Source of the DNA: Lysobacter changpingensis
Lineage (GTDB): Bacteria > Pseudomonadota > Gammaproteobacteria > Xanthomonadales > Xanthomonadaceae
DNA length: 64,000 nt
Assembly: GCF_017308985.1 (NCBI RefSeq)
Contig: NZ_JADWPE010000001.1
Span: 186,001-250,000 of the forward strand
Direction of reading: 5' to 3'
Shown here: positions 17,680 through 27,500 of the stretch, in pieces
Layout: every line of letters begins with the position of its first letter
Numbering within the stretch: position 1 is the first letter of the stretch
Program-made: the position numbers and the translations under genes
The notes under the pieces: model-generated
The model's database searches: none
Seen by the model: the letters and a program-made list of their open reading frames with translations, nothing else
Told to the model about the DNA's origin: nothing

Positions 17680-18237
17680 ATGCCCACGCCCACCGCATCC
17701 ACCCTCGCCTCAAGCGCCCTGCATCTGCGCAGCGCCACCACCGCCGACCTCCCCGCCATCACTGCGCTCTACGCGCAGGAAGTTCGCGATCACGTCGCCA
17801 CCTACGAATACGACGAACCCGACGAAGCGGAGATGGCCCGCCGCTGGCAGGCGATCGTCGCGCAGGGGTATCCGTACCTGGTCGCCGAACGCGACGGCCG
17901 CTTCGCCGGCTACGCCTACGCCAGCGCCTACCGCACGCGCGAGGGGTACCGCTGGACGGTCGAGGACACCGTCTACGTGCACCCGGACCACGTCGGCCGC
18001 GGCGTCGGCCGCGCGCTGCTGCAGCGGCTGATCGACGACTGCACCGCGCTCGGCCTGCGGCAGATGGTCGCGGTCGTCGGCGACGTCACCAACGTGGCCT
18101 CGATCGCGCTGCACGAGAAGCTCGGATTCCGCACAGTCGGCGTGTTCCAGGGGCTCGGTCGCAAGCACGGCCGCTGGCTCGACACGGTCCAGATGCAGCG
18201 GAGGCTAGGCCCGGGACACGAAACGGACCCGGTGTGA
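17680..18237 (+). CDS. GNAT N-acetyltransferase, phosphinothricin acetyltransferase-like
   Basis: Acetyl-CoA-dependent acyltransferase of 185 residues. After a short Ser/Thr-rich start, the domain reads LRSATTADLPAITALYAQEV, then VEDTVYVHPDHVGRGVGRALLQRL (about 88-112), which is the acetyl-CoA pyrophosphate loop R/Q-x-x-G-x-G. The C-terminal IALHEKLGFRTVGVF and GRWLDTVQMQR motifs are those of the Pat/Bar group and related methionine sulfone/sulfoximine acetyltransferases. Substrate is not determined. The ATG at 17680 is used; earlier in-frame codons run through palindromic non-coding sequence. Confidence 0.85.
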   Translation: MPTPTASTLASSALHLRSATTADLPAITALYAQEVRDHVATYEYDEPDEAEMARRWQAIVAQGYPYLVAERDGRFAGYAYASAYRTREGYRWTVEDTVYVHPDHVGRGVGRALLQRLIDDCTALGLRQMVAVVGDVTNVASIALHEKLGFRTVGVFQGLGRKHGRWLDTVQMQRRLGPGHETDPV

Positions 18238-18268
18238 CCCCGGCCGACGAGCGGTAGAAATAAAACGA

Positions 18269-18276
18269 ACGGCCGT
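18269..18276. promoter_or_regulatory. Small palindrome before the TetR gene
   Basis: ACGGCCGT, flanked by AACGA and GCTATT, lies 16-23 bases before the TetR start. TetR regulators often bind such dyads at their own promoter; this is a guess from position. Confidence 0.25.
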
Positions 18277-18291
18277 GCTATTTTCCGCCCC

Positions 18292-18900
18292 ATGACCGTT
18301 CTGACCGCCACCAGCAAGGGCGCCGCGACCCGCGAGGCCATCATCGACCGGGCCTACGGCATCGCCTGTGCTGCCGGCCTGGAAGGCCTGTCGATCGGGC
18401 CGCTGGCCCAGGCGGTGGGCATGTCGAAGAGCGGCGTATTCGCGCATTTCGGCTCGCGCGAGGACCTCCAGCTCGCCGTCCTCGACGAGGCCGCCGTGCG
18501 GTTCGTCGATCACGTCCTGCGCCCCGCCCTGTCGAAGCCGCGCGGGCTGGCCCGCGTGCGGGCGATCCTCGAAGCCTGGTACGACTGGGTCCGCCAGACC
18601 GAAGGCAGCTGCCTGCTGCTGAGCGCCGCCAGCGAATACGACGACCGCCCCGGCCCGCTGCGCGACCGGTTGGTCGAACACGAGCGCCGCTGGCGCCAGG
18701 AGGTCGCCCGCGCCGTCACGCTCGCCATCGGCACCGGCGAGCTCGCCGGCGATACCGACCCGGATCAGATGGCGTTCGAACTCGCCAGCCTCGCCCTGAT
18801 CGTCCACCACGACGCCGGCCTGTTCGGCTTCGAATCCGCCGCCGACCGCGGCCGTCGCGCGCTGGAGCGGCTGTTCCGCTCCTACGCCCCCCACGCCTGA
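18292..18900 (+). CDS. TetR family transcriptional regulator
   Basis: 202 residues with the N-terminal TetR helix-turn-helix: REAIIDRAYGIACAAGLEGLSIGPLAQAVGMSKSGVFAHFGS in order (helices about 15-60, recognition helix MSKSGVFAHF). The C-terminal ligand domain resembles the TetR_C_33 type, with WYDWVRQTEGSCLLLSAASEYDDRPGPLRD. An alpha/beta hydrolase starts 22 bases downstream, so the regulator probably controls that gene and itself. The ligand is unknown. Confidence 0.9.
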   Translation: MTVLTATSKGAATREAIIDRAYGIACAAGLEGLSIGPLAQAVGMSKSGVFAHFGSREDLQLAVLDEAAVRFVDHVLRPALSKPRGLARVRAILEAWYDWVRQTEGSCLLLSAASEYDDRPGPLRDRLVEHERRWRQEVARAVTLAIGTGELAGDTDPDQMAFELASLALIVHHDAGLFGFESAADRGRRALERLFRSYAPHA

Positions 18901-18922
18901 CGCACCCACGGAGGGATCGCCC

Positions 18923-19849
18923 ATGTACCCGCTCATCGCCGGAATTAGCACGACCGTTCGTAAGCTCTTCGGCCTGTACGGGCCGCGTGTGTGGTTCGCC
19001 GTCGGCAGTCGCGTCGCGCCGAGGCGCACCGTCGCGCGTGCGGCCCGGATCTTCTGCACGCCGCTGTCCTCCTCGCGCAGTCGCGCACTGGCGGCGCCGA
19101 CGTTCGGCGCACGCGAGGAATCCATCGACGTCGACGGCCACGCGATCACCGCCTACGTCTGGGGCGATCCGCGGCGCCAGCCGTACGTGCTGTTCGCCCA
19201 TGGATGGTCGAGTCACGGCACGCGCGTCGGCGCGTGGCTTCCGCGCCTGCGCGACGCAGGCTATGCGCTGGTCGCCTTCGACCAGCCGGCGCACGGCCGC
19301 AGCCCCGGCGAGATCGCGACCCTGCCCTGCTTCACCCGGCACCTGCTCGCGGTGGGCGAACACTTCGGGCCGGCGGCCGTGGTGATCGGCCATTCGCTCG
19401 GCGGCGCTGCGACGGCGAACGCGCTCGCGCGCGGCCTGAAGGCCGACCGCGCGGTGCTGATCGCGCCCGCCGCCGATCCGATCGCCGCCGCCGAACGCTT
19501 CGCCGACCTGCTGTGGATCGGCGCCAATGTGTGCCGGCGGATGTTCGAGTATTTCGAAAGCCGCATCGGCCTGAGCTTCGACGAGCAGCAGGCGCATCGC
19601 ACCGCGCCGGTGATCGGACGGCCGGCCCTGATCATCCACGATCTGGAGGACCGCGACGTCCCCTGGTCCGAGGGCGAGCGCTACGCGCGCTACTGGCCTG
19701 ATTCGCGCCTGCTGACCACGCGCGGCCTGGGCCATCGGCGGGTACTCGACGACGAGGCGGTGATCGGCTCGGTCATGCGCTTCCTGCACGGCGAAACCGT
19801 CGGCGAGCGCGCGGTGTCCTCCCCCAACCTGCCGTTCGGCGTGGCGTGA
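18923..19849 (+). CDS. Alpha/beta hydrolase
   Basis: 308 residues. The alpha/beta-hydrolase core starts near residue 75 with YVLFAHGWSSHGTRVGAW (oxyanion region HGW), then the nucleophile elbow GHSLGG with Ser158, an acid near LEDRDVPW (about 238) and the histidine in GLGHRRVL (about 268). GGAGGGA stands 7 bases before the ATG. It follows the TetR gene closely and is likely its target. The N-terminal 60 residues are basic with a weak hydrophobic stretch. Substrate is not predictable. Confidence 0.88.
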   Translation: MYPLIAGISTTVRKLFGLYGPRVWFAVGSRVAPRRTVARAARIFCTPLSSSRSRALAAPTFGAREESIDVDGHAITAYVWGDPRRQPYVLFAHGWSSHGTRVGAWLPRLRDAGYALVAFDQPAHGRSPGEIATLPCFTRHLLAVGEHFGPAAVVIGHSLGGAATANALARGLKADRAVLIAPAADPIAAAERFADLLWIGANVCRRMFEYFESRIGLSFDEQQAHRTAPVIGRPALIIHDLEDRDVPWSEGERYARYWPDSRLLTTRGLGHRRVLDDEAVIGSVMRFLHGETVGERAVSSPNLPFGVA

Positions 19850-19910
19850 GACGGGCGTTCATTGCCCCGTTCCGGATCAGGCCCTAAGCTTCCTGCAACC
19901 GATTTCCCAC

Positions 19911-19932
19911 GACGGCGCCTGCGGGCGCCGTC
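19911..19932 (+). terminator. Hairpin after the hydrolase gene
   Basis: GACGGCGCC-TGCG-GGCGCCGTC, a perfect 9-bp stem followed by TTG only. It lies 62 bases past the hydrolase stop and 69 bases before the TraB-family start. Confidence 0.55.
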
Positions 19933-20000
19933 TTGCTGCAGGACCCGCGAATCCATGCCGATCCACACCGCGCCCCACGCTCGCGTCGAAGGGCGCTTCC

Positions 20001-21206
20001 ATGTCTGAGTCGTTGCACGCGCTGCTGGAACGCCAGCCGCACGCCATCGTCGAACGCGACGGCGTGCGCTACACCCTGCTGGGCACCGCGCACGTCTCGC
20101 TGGCGAGCGTGGAAGCGGTACGCGACGCGGTCGGCAGCGGTGCGTTCGACGCGGTCGCGGTCGAGCTGGACCCGCAACGCCTGCAGGCGTTGACCGATCC
20201 GGATGCGATGGCGCGGATGGACCTGGTGCAGGTGATCCGCAACGGCAAGACCGCGCTGTTCGCGGCGAACCTCGCGCTGGCCGCGTACCAGCGCCGCCTC
20301 GCCGAGCAGCTCGGCATCGAGCCCGGCGCCGAACTCAAGCGCGCCGTGCTCGAAGCGCGCCAGCGCGAGCTGCCGGTGCACCTGATCGACCGCGACGTCG
20401 GCCTGACCTTCCGCCGCGCCAGCGCGGGGCTGGGGTTCTGGGGGCGCATCAAGCTCGGTGCCGGCCTGGTCACCGCGCTGTTCGTCGACGAGGAAGTCGG
20501 CGAGGCCGACATCGAGAAGCTCAAGCAGGGCGACATGCTCGAATCGAGCTTCAGCGAATTCGCCAACGACAGCCCCGAACTGTACGAAGCCGTCATCGCC
20601 GAACGCGACCGCTACATGGCCGCGCGTCTGCGTGAAACGCATGGCGACGCGCGCGAAGTGCTGGCGGTGGTCGGCGCCGGCCATCTGCAGGGCCTCGCGC
20701 GCCATCTGCGCGATGAGACACGCGATCCGGACGCGATCCGCACGGAACTCGAAACGGTCGGCAAGAAGAGCAGGACGCCGTGGCTGGGCATCGCGATCGT
20801 CGCGTTCATCGTCGCCGCGATCAGCGTCGGCATCTGGCGCGGCGGTTTCGCGATGGGCGCCGACCTGCTGCTGCAGTGGATCGCCTGCACCGCCGGCTTC
20901 GCCGCGCTGGGCTGCGCGCTGGCGACGGCGCATCCGCTGAGCATCCTCACCGCCGCGCTCTTCGCCCCGCTCAAGCCGTTCCGCCTCGGCGTACCCACCG
21001 GCACGTTCAGTGCGTTGACCGAAGCGCGCATCCGCAAGCCGACGTACGCCGATTTCATGTCCCTGCGCGACGACGTGCAGACGCTGCGCGGCTGGTACCG
21101 CAACCGCGTCGCGCGCGTGCTGCTCACGTTCCTGCTGACCAACCTGGGCTCGATGATCGGCGCCTGGACGGGCCTGTTCCGCATCGGCGGGCGGTTGCTG
21201 CACTGA
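20001..21206 (+). CDS. TraB/PrgY family protein with C-terminal membrane helices
   Basis: 401 residues. The N-terminal TraB fold has the conserved GTAHVS (29-34), VELDPQR (near 54) and the later VVGAGHLQGLARHL (near 225), the residues thought to form a metalloprotease-like site in the TIKI/PrgY family. After about residue 255 there are two or three membrane helices (WLGIAIVAFIVAAISVGIW and others), and a final hydrophobic segment near the end. Enterococcal PrgY/TraB blocks pheromone signalling; in proteobacteria the role is unknown. It is monocistronic, ending at a bidirectional terminator. Confidence 0.83.
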   Translation: MSESLHALLERQPHAIVERDGVRYTLLGTAHVSLASVEAVRDAVGSGAFDAVAVELDPQRLQALTDPDAMARMDLVQVIRNGKTALFAANLALAAYQRRLAEQLGIEPGAELKRAVLEARQRELPVHLIDRDVGLTFRRASAGLGFWGRIKLGAGLVTALFVDEEVGEADIEKLKQGDMLESSFSEFANDSPELYEAVIAERDRYMAARLRETHGDAREVLAVVGAGHLQGLARHLRDETRDPDAIRTELETVGKKSRTPWLGIAIVAFIVAAISVGIWRGGFAMGADLLLQWIACTAGFAALGCALATAHPLSILTAALFAPLKPFRLGVPTGTFSALTEARIRKPTYADFMSLRDDVQTLRGWYRNRVARVLLTFLLTNLGSMIGAWTGLFRIGGRLLH

Positions 21207-21215
21207 TCCAAAGCG

Positions 21216-21308
21216 TTTGTAGCCCGTGTAAGCGAAGCGCACCCGGGTTTCGGACGGCGTGAGGTTGACGTTCCCCGGGTGCAGCCTCTGGCCTTACCCG
21301 GGCTGCCA
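21216..21308. repeat. GTAG-type REP pair
   Basis: Left copy 21216-21247 carries GTAGCCCGTGTAAGCGAAGC and then GCACCCGGG; the right copy (about 21273-21308) is inverted and more diverged. The pair lies between the TraB-family stop and the shared terminator. It is the same element as at 39199, 58360 and 61546. Confidence 0.85.
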
Positions 21309-21344
21309 AAGCTCATCTTCTGCGTGTCGCCAGAACTCGTCGGA

Positions 21345-21385
21345 GAAAAAAGCAAAGGCCGGAGCACGAATGCTCCGGCCTTTTT
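21345..21385. terminator. Bidirectional terminator between TraB-family gene and RND operon
   Basis: AAAGGCCGGAGCA (21354-21366) pairs perfectly with 21371-21383 around CGAA. T-runs follow on both strands (TTTTTC on plus; GCTTTTTTC on minus), as expected for convergent genes. Confidence 0.9.
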
Positions 21386-21412
21386 CATTGCGGCGCCGTC
21401 AGGTCGGGAAAC

Positions 21413-24400
21413 TCAATCGACCTTGATCGCCGTGATCGTCGCGCCGGCGACCGGGCCATCGACCTGCTTCCCGCGAGCCCGGCGAATCATGCGCGAGGTG
21501 CTGTTGCGCAGGTCGTCGAGCATCGCGTAGATCGTCGGCAGGAACAGCAGGCTCACCACGGTGGAGAACGCCAGGCCGCCGGCGATCGCGCGTGCCATCG
21601 GGTAGTACGGCGGGCCGTCGCCGCCGATCTGCGTCTGCGTCAGAGAGATCGGCACCATCGCCAGGATCGCCGTGCCCATCGTCATCAGGATCGGGCGCAG
21701 GCGTTCCTTGCTGCCTTCCACCAAGGCGTCGGTGCGCGACAGGCCACGGCGGCGCAGGTTGTTGATGTGCTCGATCATCACGATCCCGTTGTTCACCACC
21801 ACGCCCATCAGCACCAGGATGCCGATGAAGGCCATGATGTTGAACTCGGTGCCGGTGAGCCAGAACAACCAGAACACGCCGAACACCGAGAACAGCACGC
21901 CGGTCATGATGGCCGAGGGGAACAGCAGCGATTCGAACACCGCCGCCATCACCACGTAGATCATGATCAGCGCGATCAGCAGGTTGAACATCATCTGCTT
22001 GTTCGCTTCGGCTTCGTCCTCGAACGCGCCGGTATCGAAGCTGAAGTTGTAGCCGGCCGGGAACGCGACCGCCTTCAACACTTCCTCCATCGCCTTGCGC
22101 GCTTCCGGCACGGTGATCTTGTCGCCGAGGTTGGCCTGGATCGCCACCGTCGTCTGCCGGTTGGCGCGCTGGATCTGCGTCGCCGACGGCTTCACCGCGA
22201 CGTCGACCATCGCCAGCAGCGGCACGGTGCGGCCGTCCGGCGCACGCACGGTGAAGCTCGCCACGTCCGCCATGCCGAACTGCTCGGCGCCTTCGAAGCG
22301 CGCCCACACCGGCACTTCGGTGTCGCCGCGACGGAACTCGCGCAGCGGCGCGCCGCGCAGCGCGAGGCCGACGAAGCTCGCCACTTCCTGCGCGCTGAAG
22401 CCGAACGACGCCGCGCGTTCGCGATCCACGCGCACCGACAGCTCGCTGTTCTGGTCGCCAATGTCCACGCGCACGTCGCGCAGTTCCTTGCGCTTGGCCA
22501 TGATCGGGACGATGTCGTTGGCCAACTCGACCAGCGTTTCGGTCGAGTCGCCCACCAACTGCACCTGCACGTTCTGGCCCGGGCCGCCGCCACCGCCACC
22601 GCCGCCCTGGTTGCCGATGCCGATGTTGGCGCGCGCCGACTTCGGCAGGTCCTTGCGCAACTGTTCGACGATGCCCTTGGACTCGCTGATCTTGTCGGTA
22701 TCGAAGGTGATGCGCGTGCCGCCCCAGCCCTGCTCGCTGTAGTACGAGTAGATCTGGGTGATGTTGTACTTCTTGCGGTTGGTCTCCAGGAACTTCTCGA
22801 TCCTGAGGATCTCGTCCGACATCTGCTCCTTCGTGTACGCGCCCTTCCACTGGTAGAAGATGTTGGTCTCGGTGCCGTCGTCGCCGCCGAACATGTTCTT
22901 CTTGGTCAGCATGAACGGCACGATGCTCACCGCGATGATCATCAGGATGCCCAGCACGGCCTTGCCGCGATGTTCCAGCGTCCAGCGCAGGAACGTCGCA
23001 TAGCGCTTCTGCATGCGCGGGATCACGCCGCGGTGGGACTTCACGGCCGGCGGCGTCTTCAGCCGGGCGGAGATCATCGGGATCAGGCTCACCGCCACCA
23101 GCCACGAAGCGAGCAGCGAGACGGAGATCGTGATCGCGATCTGCGAGAGATAGATCGAAAGGAAATTGCGCTCGCCGAACAGGTTCGGCAGGAACACGAT
23201 GCAGTGGCACAAGGTGCCGGCCGACAGCGCGATGGCGACGTGCCTGGTACCCAGGATCGACGCCAGCACCGGCTGGTCGGGCATGCGTTCGCGTTCCTGG
23301 TAGATGCTTTCCACCACCACGACCGCGTTGTCCACCAGCATGCCGACCGCCAGCAGCAGGCCCATCATCGACAGGATGTTGAGCGTGACGCCGGCGAAGT
23401 ACATGAAGCCCAGCGTCATCACGAAACAGATCGGGATGGCCAGCGTCACCATCAGCGTCGACGGCCAATGGCGCAGGAAGAAGAACAGCACCGCGATCGA
23501 CAGGATCAGGCCGATCGCGCCGGCTTCGGCGAGTTCGAGCAGCGACTTGGTGACGTTGTCGCCCTGGTTGTCGATGATGATGATGCGGATGTCGGAGAGC
23601 TCCGGCTGCTTGCGGATCGCCTCCACTTCCGCCAGCGCCTTGCTCGACACGTCGACGAGGTTCGCGTTGCGTTCCTTGAAGATGTCCAGGCCGATCGCCG
23701 GACGGCCATCGAGGCGGCGCCCGTAATTCATGCGCTGCGGCTTGAGCCGCACCTGCGCGATGTCGCCCAGCCGCACGCCCGAGTTGTTGATCACCAGATC
23801 GCGCAGCTGCTGCAGGTCGGTGATCTCGCCCACCGGCTGCACGCGAAGACGGCGACCGCCGTCGTCGATCTGCCCGGCGGAAATCGAGAAGTTCACCGCC
23901 TTCAACCGCTCGTTGAGCTCGTTGAGGCTGAGGTTGTGCGCGGTGAGCCGATCGGGATCGATCGCGATCTCCACCTCGTTCGGCGCCGCACCGGTCACGT
24001 CCACGCGCGCCACGCCGGGAATACGCTCGATGCGGCGCTTGAACTCGCGCTCGATCATGTCGTACGAGCCGGTCAGGTCGCTCTTGCTGGCCAGGCGCAC
24101 GCGCAGGACGGGCTCGTCCGTGGTGGAGAACTTGAAGACGTTGTAGCGCTGCAGGTCCTCGGGCAGTTCGTCCCGGATGGCGTCGATGCGCTCGCGCGCC
24201 TCCGACGCCGCGATGGCGACATCGCGGTTCCAGTCGGAGAACTGCATGAAGATCTCGGCGCCGTCGGCACGCGCGTTCGCATCCATGCGCTTGATGCCGG
24301 TCATCGTCGACAGCGCTTCCTCCACCGGACGCAGCAGCGTGCGCTCCACCTCCTCGGGGGTGGAGCCGGTGTAGGGAACCTGCACGAAGATGAAGGGCGG

Positions 24401-24523
24401 CGAGACTTCGGGAAAGGCCTCCAGCGGCAGGCGGATCGCCGCGATCAGGCCGATCACGAACAGCGACACGAAGAACATGATCGCCGTGACCGGCCGCTTG
24501 ATGCTGAGCTCCGCAATGGTCAT
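21413..24523 (-). CDS. RND efflux transporter permease (second of two)
   Basis: Proton-driven inner-membrane drug/solute exporter of the AcrB/MdtC superfamily. It has 1036 residues. The N-terminal helix is MFFVSLFVIGLIAAIRLPLEAFPEVSPP, the paired porter loops follow, and there are two sets of transmembrane helices; helix 4 contains VGMLVDNAVVVVE, with the proton-relay aspartates. A run of eight glycines (residues 640-647) lies in the second periplasmic half. It starts 12 bases after the other permease, so both probably assemble with the one adaptor. No outer-membrane channel gene is in the operon. Confidence 0.92.
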   Translation of the reverse strand: MTIAELSIKRPVTAIMFFVSLFVIGLIAAIRLPLEAFPEVSPPFIFVQVPYTGSTPEEVERTLLRPVEEALSTMTGIKRMDANARADGAEIFMQFSDWNRDVAIAASEARERIDAIRDELPEDLQRYNVFKFSTTDEPVLRVRLASKSDLTGSYDMIEREFKRRIERIPGVARVDVTGAAPNEVEIAIDPDRLTAHNLSLNELNERLKAVNFSISAGQIDDGGRRLRVQPVGEITDLQQLRDLVINNSGVRLGDIAQVRLKPQRMNYGRRLDGRPAIGLDIFKERNANLVDVSSKALAEVEAIRKQPELSDIRIIIIDNQGDNVTKSLLELAEAGAIGLILSIAVLFFFLRHWPSTLMVTLAIPICFVMTLGFMYFAGVTLNILSMMGLLLAVGMLVDNAVVVVESIYQERERMPDQPVLASILGTRHVAIALSAGTLCHCIVFLPNLFGERNFLSIYLSQIAITISVSLLASWLVAVSLIPMISARLKTPPAVKSHRGVIPRMQKRYATFLRWTLEHRGKAVLGILMIIAVSIVPFMLTKKNMFGGDDGTETNIFYQWKGAYTKEQMSDEILRIEKFLETNRKKYNITQIYSYYSEQGWGGTRITFDTDKISESKGIVEQLRKDLPKSARANIGIGNQGGGGGGGGPGQNVQVQLVGDSTETLVELANDIVPIMAKRKELRDVRVDIGDQNSELSVRVDRERAASFGFSAQEVASFVGLALRGAPLREFRRGDTEVPVWARFEGAEQFGMADVASFTVRAPDGRTVPLLAMVDVAVKPSATQIQRANRQTTVAIQANLGDKITVPEARKAMEEVLKAVAFPAGYNFSFDTGAFEDEAEANKQMMFNLLIALIMIYVVMAAVFESLLFPSAIMTGVLFSVFGVFWLFWLTGTEFNIMAFIGILVLMGVVVNNGIVMIEHINNLRRRGLSRTDALVEGSKERLRPILMTMGTAILAMVPISLTQTQIGGDGPPYYPMARAIAGGLAFSTVVSLLFLPTIYAMLDDLRNSTSRMIRRARGKQVDGPVAGATITAIKVD

Positions 24524-24535
24524 CTGGCGCGCTCC

Positions 24536-27500
24536 TCAGACCGGCTCGGCATGGCCGCCGGCGCCTTCGCCCGTCGCCACCGGCGCGTGCGTGCGCTTGG
24601 CGCGATTGACGTAGTACTCGTCGGCGCGGCGATCCAGCAGGTCGTACACCACCGGGATCACCACCAGCGTCAGCAGCGTGGAGACCAGCAGGCCGCCGAT
24701 CACCGTGATCGCCATCGGCGAGCGCACCTCGGCGCCCTCGCCCATCGCCAGCGCGAGCGGGAGGAAGCCGAACAGCGTGCACATCGTGGTCATGATGATC
24801 GGGCGCAGTCGCGAACGCGCGCCTTCGACCAGGGCCTCGCGCTTGGCGACGCCCGCCTCGCGCAGCTGGTTGACCTTGTCGACCAGGATGATCGCGTTCT
24901 TCACCACCAGGCCGACCAGCAGGATCAACCCGATGAACACCACCACCGACACCGGCGAATTGGTGAGCAGCAGCGCGAGCACGGCACCGACCAGCGCCAG
25001 GGGAATGGTGAACAGGATGACGAACGGATGCAGCAGCGATTCGAACTGCGAGGCCATCACCAGGTACACCAGGAACACCGCCAGGCCGAAGGCGAACAGC
25101 AGCGAGGTCACCGATTCGGCAAGCTCCTCGCCCTGGCCGCCGATGTGCATGCTCACGCCGGCGCCGAGCGGTTCCTTCGACACCATCTCCTCGACCTCGC
25201 GCACGGCCGTGCCCAGGTCGATGTCGCGCAGGTTCGCCGAGACGATCGCCACGCGCACCTGGTCGGCGCGGTGGATTTCGCTCGGGCCCGTGGTGGCGAC
25301 GACGTCGGCGACCGAGTCCAGCGTCACCGGACGGCTGCTGTTCGGGTTGACGATCAGGCGGCGGATGCTGTCGACGGACGCGCGGTCGGTTTCGCGTGCG
25401 CGCACCAGCACGTCGATCTTGCGATCGCGGAAGCTGTAGCGCGTGGCGACGTCGCCGCGCACCTTCTTCACCACGACGTCGGCGATCTGGCGAGTGGTCA
25501 GGCCGAGCGCACCGGCGCGATCCTGGTCGAAGCGGATCTGGATTTCAGGGAAACCCTCTTCCACCGTCGACTTCACGTCGGCGTAGTGCGGATTGGCGCG
25601 CAGCAGCTTGGCCATGCGCTGGCCGGCCTGCTGGATGCCTTCCAGGTCCTGCCCGCGCAGTTCGATTTCGAGCGGCGTGGAGAAGCTGAAGAGCTCCGGA
25701 CGGGCGAAGTCGACCTGCGCGCCCGGATGCGCCTGCATCGTCCCGCGCAGGCGCTCCGTCTCGCGCGCTTCCACCGCCTTGCTGCCGCCGTTCTCCATCA
25801 CCACGGTGAGCTTGCCGATGTTCTCGCCGCTCTCGGTGGGATTGGCGTCCAGGCGCGTACCGCTGCCGCTCACGCCGTATAGCGCGCGGATGCCGTCGTC
25901 GTCGGCATGCTTGCGCTGCAGCTCGCGCACCAGCGCGTCGGTGTCGCGCAGCGGCGTGCCGGGCGGGAGCTTCACCGTCATCTCGAAGCGGTCCTGCGCC
26001 AGCTGCGGGATCAGGTCCGCGCCCAGCAGCGGCACCGCCAGCAGCGTCAGCGCGAACGCCACCGCCGCCGAGCCGAGCACCAGCACCGGACGGTTCAACG
26101 CGTTCGGCAGCAGCTTGAGGTAGCTGCGTTCGGCGCGGCCGTACGGCGACATCGCGATGTCGCTGGCCTTGCGCATGATCGGACCGACCACCGCCACCAG
26201 CACGCGCCACAGGCGCACGATCGTCCAGGCGATGCTGAAGAAGAACGTCCGCAGCACCCAGTTGAGCCCGCGCTGGAACCACGACAGCGGCTTGCCCAGT
26301 TTCGTTTTCGGCTCCCAGCGGGGATGCGGCGCTTCCTCCGGGAAGGCCATGGGCGGGCGGCCCTTGAGCGCGCTCAGCATCGGGATCAGCGTCATCGACA
26401 CGATCAGCGAGATGCCGATGGCGAGCGCCACGGTCAGCGCCTGGTCGCGGAACAGCTGGCCCGCGATGCCCTGCACGAACACCAGCGGCAGGAACACCGC
26501 GATCGTCGTCAGCGTGGACGCGACCACGGCCATGCTCACCTCGCGCGTGCCGGCGATGGCGGCTTCGAGTATTCCGAGCCCGCGTTCCCGCGCCTTCGCG
26601 ATGCTTTCCAGCACCACGATGGAGTCGTCCACCACCAGGCCGGTCGCCAGCGCCAGGCCGCCGAGCGACATGACGTTGAGGCTCAGGCCCATCTGGCCCA
26701 TGAAGAAGAACGTCGCGATGATCGACACCGGCAGCGACAGCGCGATGACGAACGTGCTCCAGCCATCGCGCAGGAACAGGAAGATGATCAGCACGGCGAG
26801 CGCGCCGCCGATGACCGCGTCCATCTTGACGTCGGAAATCGCGTGGCGGATGAACTGCGACTGATCGTCGATGGTGGTCAGTTCGACGTCCGGCGGGACC
26901 TGCTCCTTGAGTTCGTCCAGGCGCTTCTGGATCGCGTCGGCGGTGGCGACCGTGTTCGCGTCGCCTTCCTTGTAGATCGCCAGTTCGACCGCTTCCCGGC
27001 CCGCCAGGCGGATGATCGCCTCGCGTTCCTTGAAGCCCTGACGCACCTCGGCGATGTCCTTCAACCGCACCGGCATGCCGCCCGCGACCGACGCACCGCC
27101 GGCGGAGTTGGCGCTCTGCACCGACGCCGCCGCGGCCATCGCCTCGGCCGAACCGGTCTGCGCGGCGATCGCCGCCATCTGCGCTGCCGCCGACGCCGCC
27201 GCGCTGTCGCCGCCGCTCTGCGTGGTGACCAGCATCTCGCGCATTTCCGGCACGCTGGCGAACTGGTTCACCGTGCGCACGAGGTAACGCTGCGAGCCTT
27301 CCTCCAGACGGCCGCCGGAGATGTTGATGTTTTCCTGCTGCAGGCGCTGGATGACGGTGTCGATCGGCAGGTTCAGCTGCGCGATCTTCTGCTGGTCGAT
27401 GTCGACCTGGATCTCGTCTTCCAGGCCGCCGCCGACCTTCACCGCGGCGACGCCTTCGACCGGTTCGAGCTTCTTTTTCAGATCGTCGTCGGCGTAGCGG

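Noticed and set aside
18292-19849. TetR regulator as controller of the RND operon
   Set aside because: It is 3-10 kb away, on the opposite strand, with an adjacent hydrolase as the likelier target, and the dyad at its own promoter differs from the efflux dyad.
21767-25882. Open frame of about 1370 codons antisense to the two RND permeases
   Set aside because: Mirror of real transporter genes, with no family motif, signal or ribosome site; the same holds for the frames at 25907-29389 and 31119-35057.
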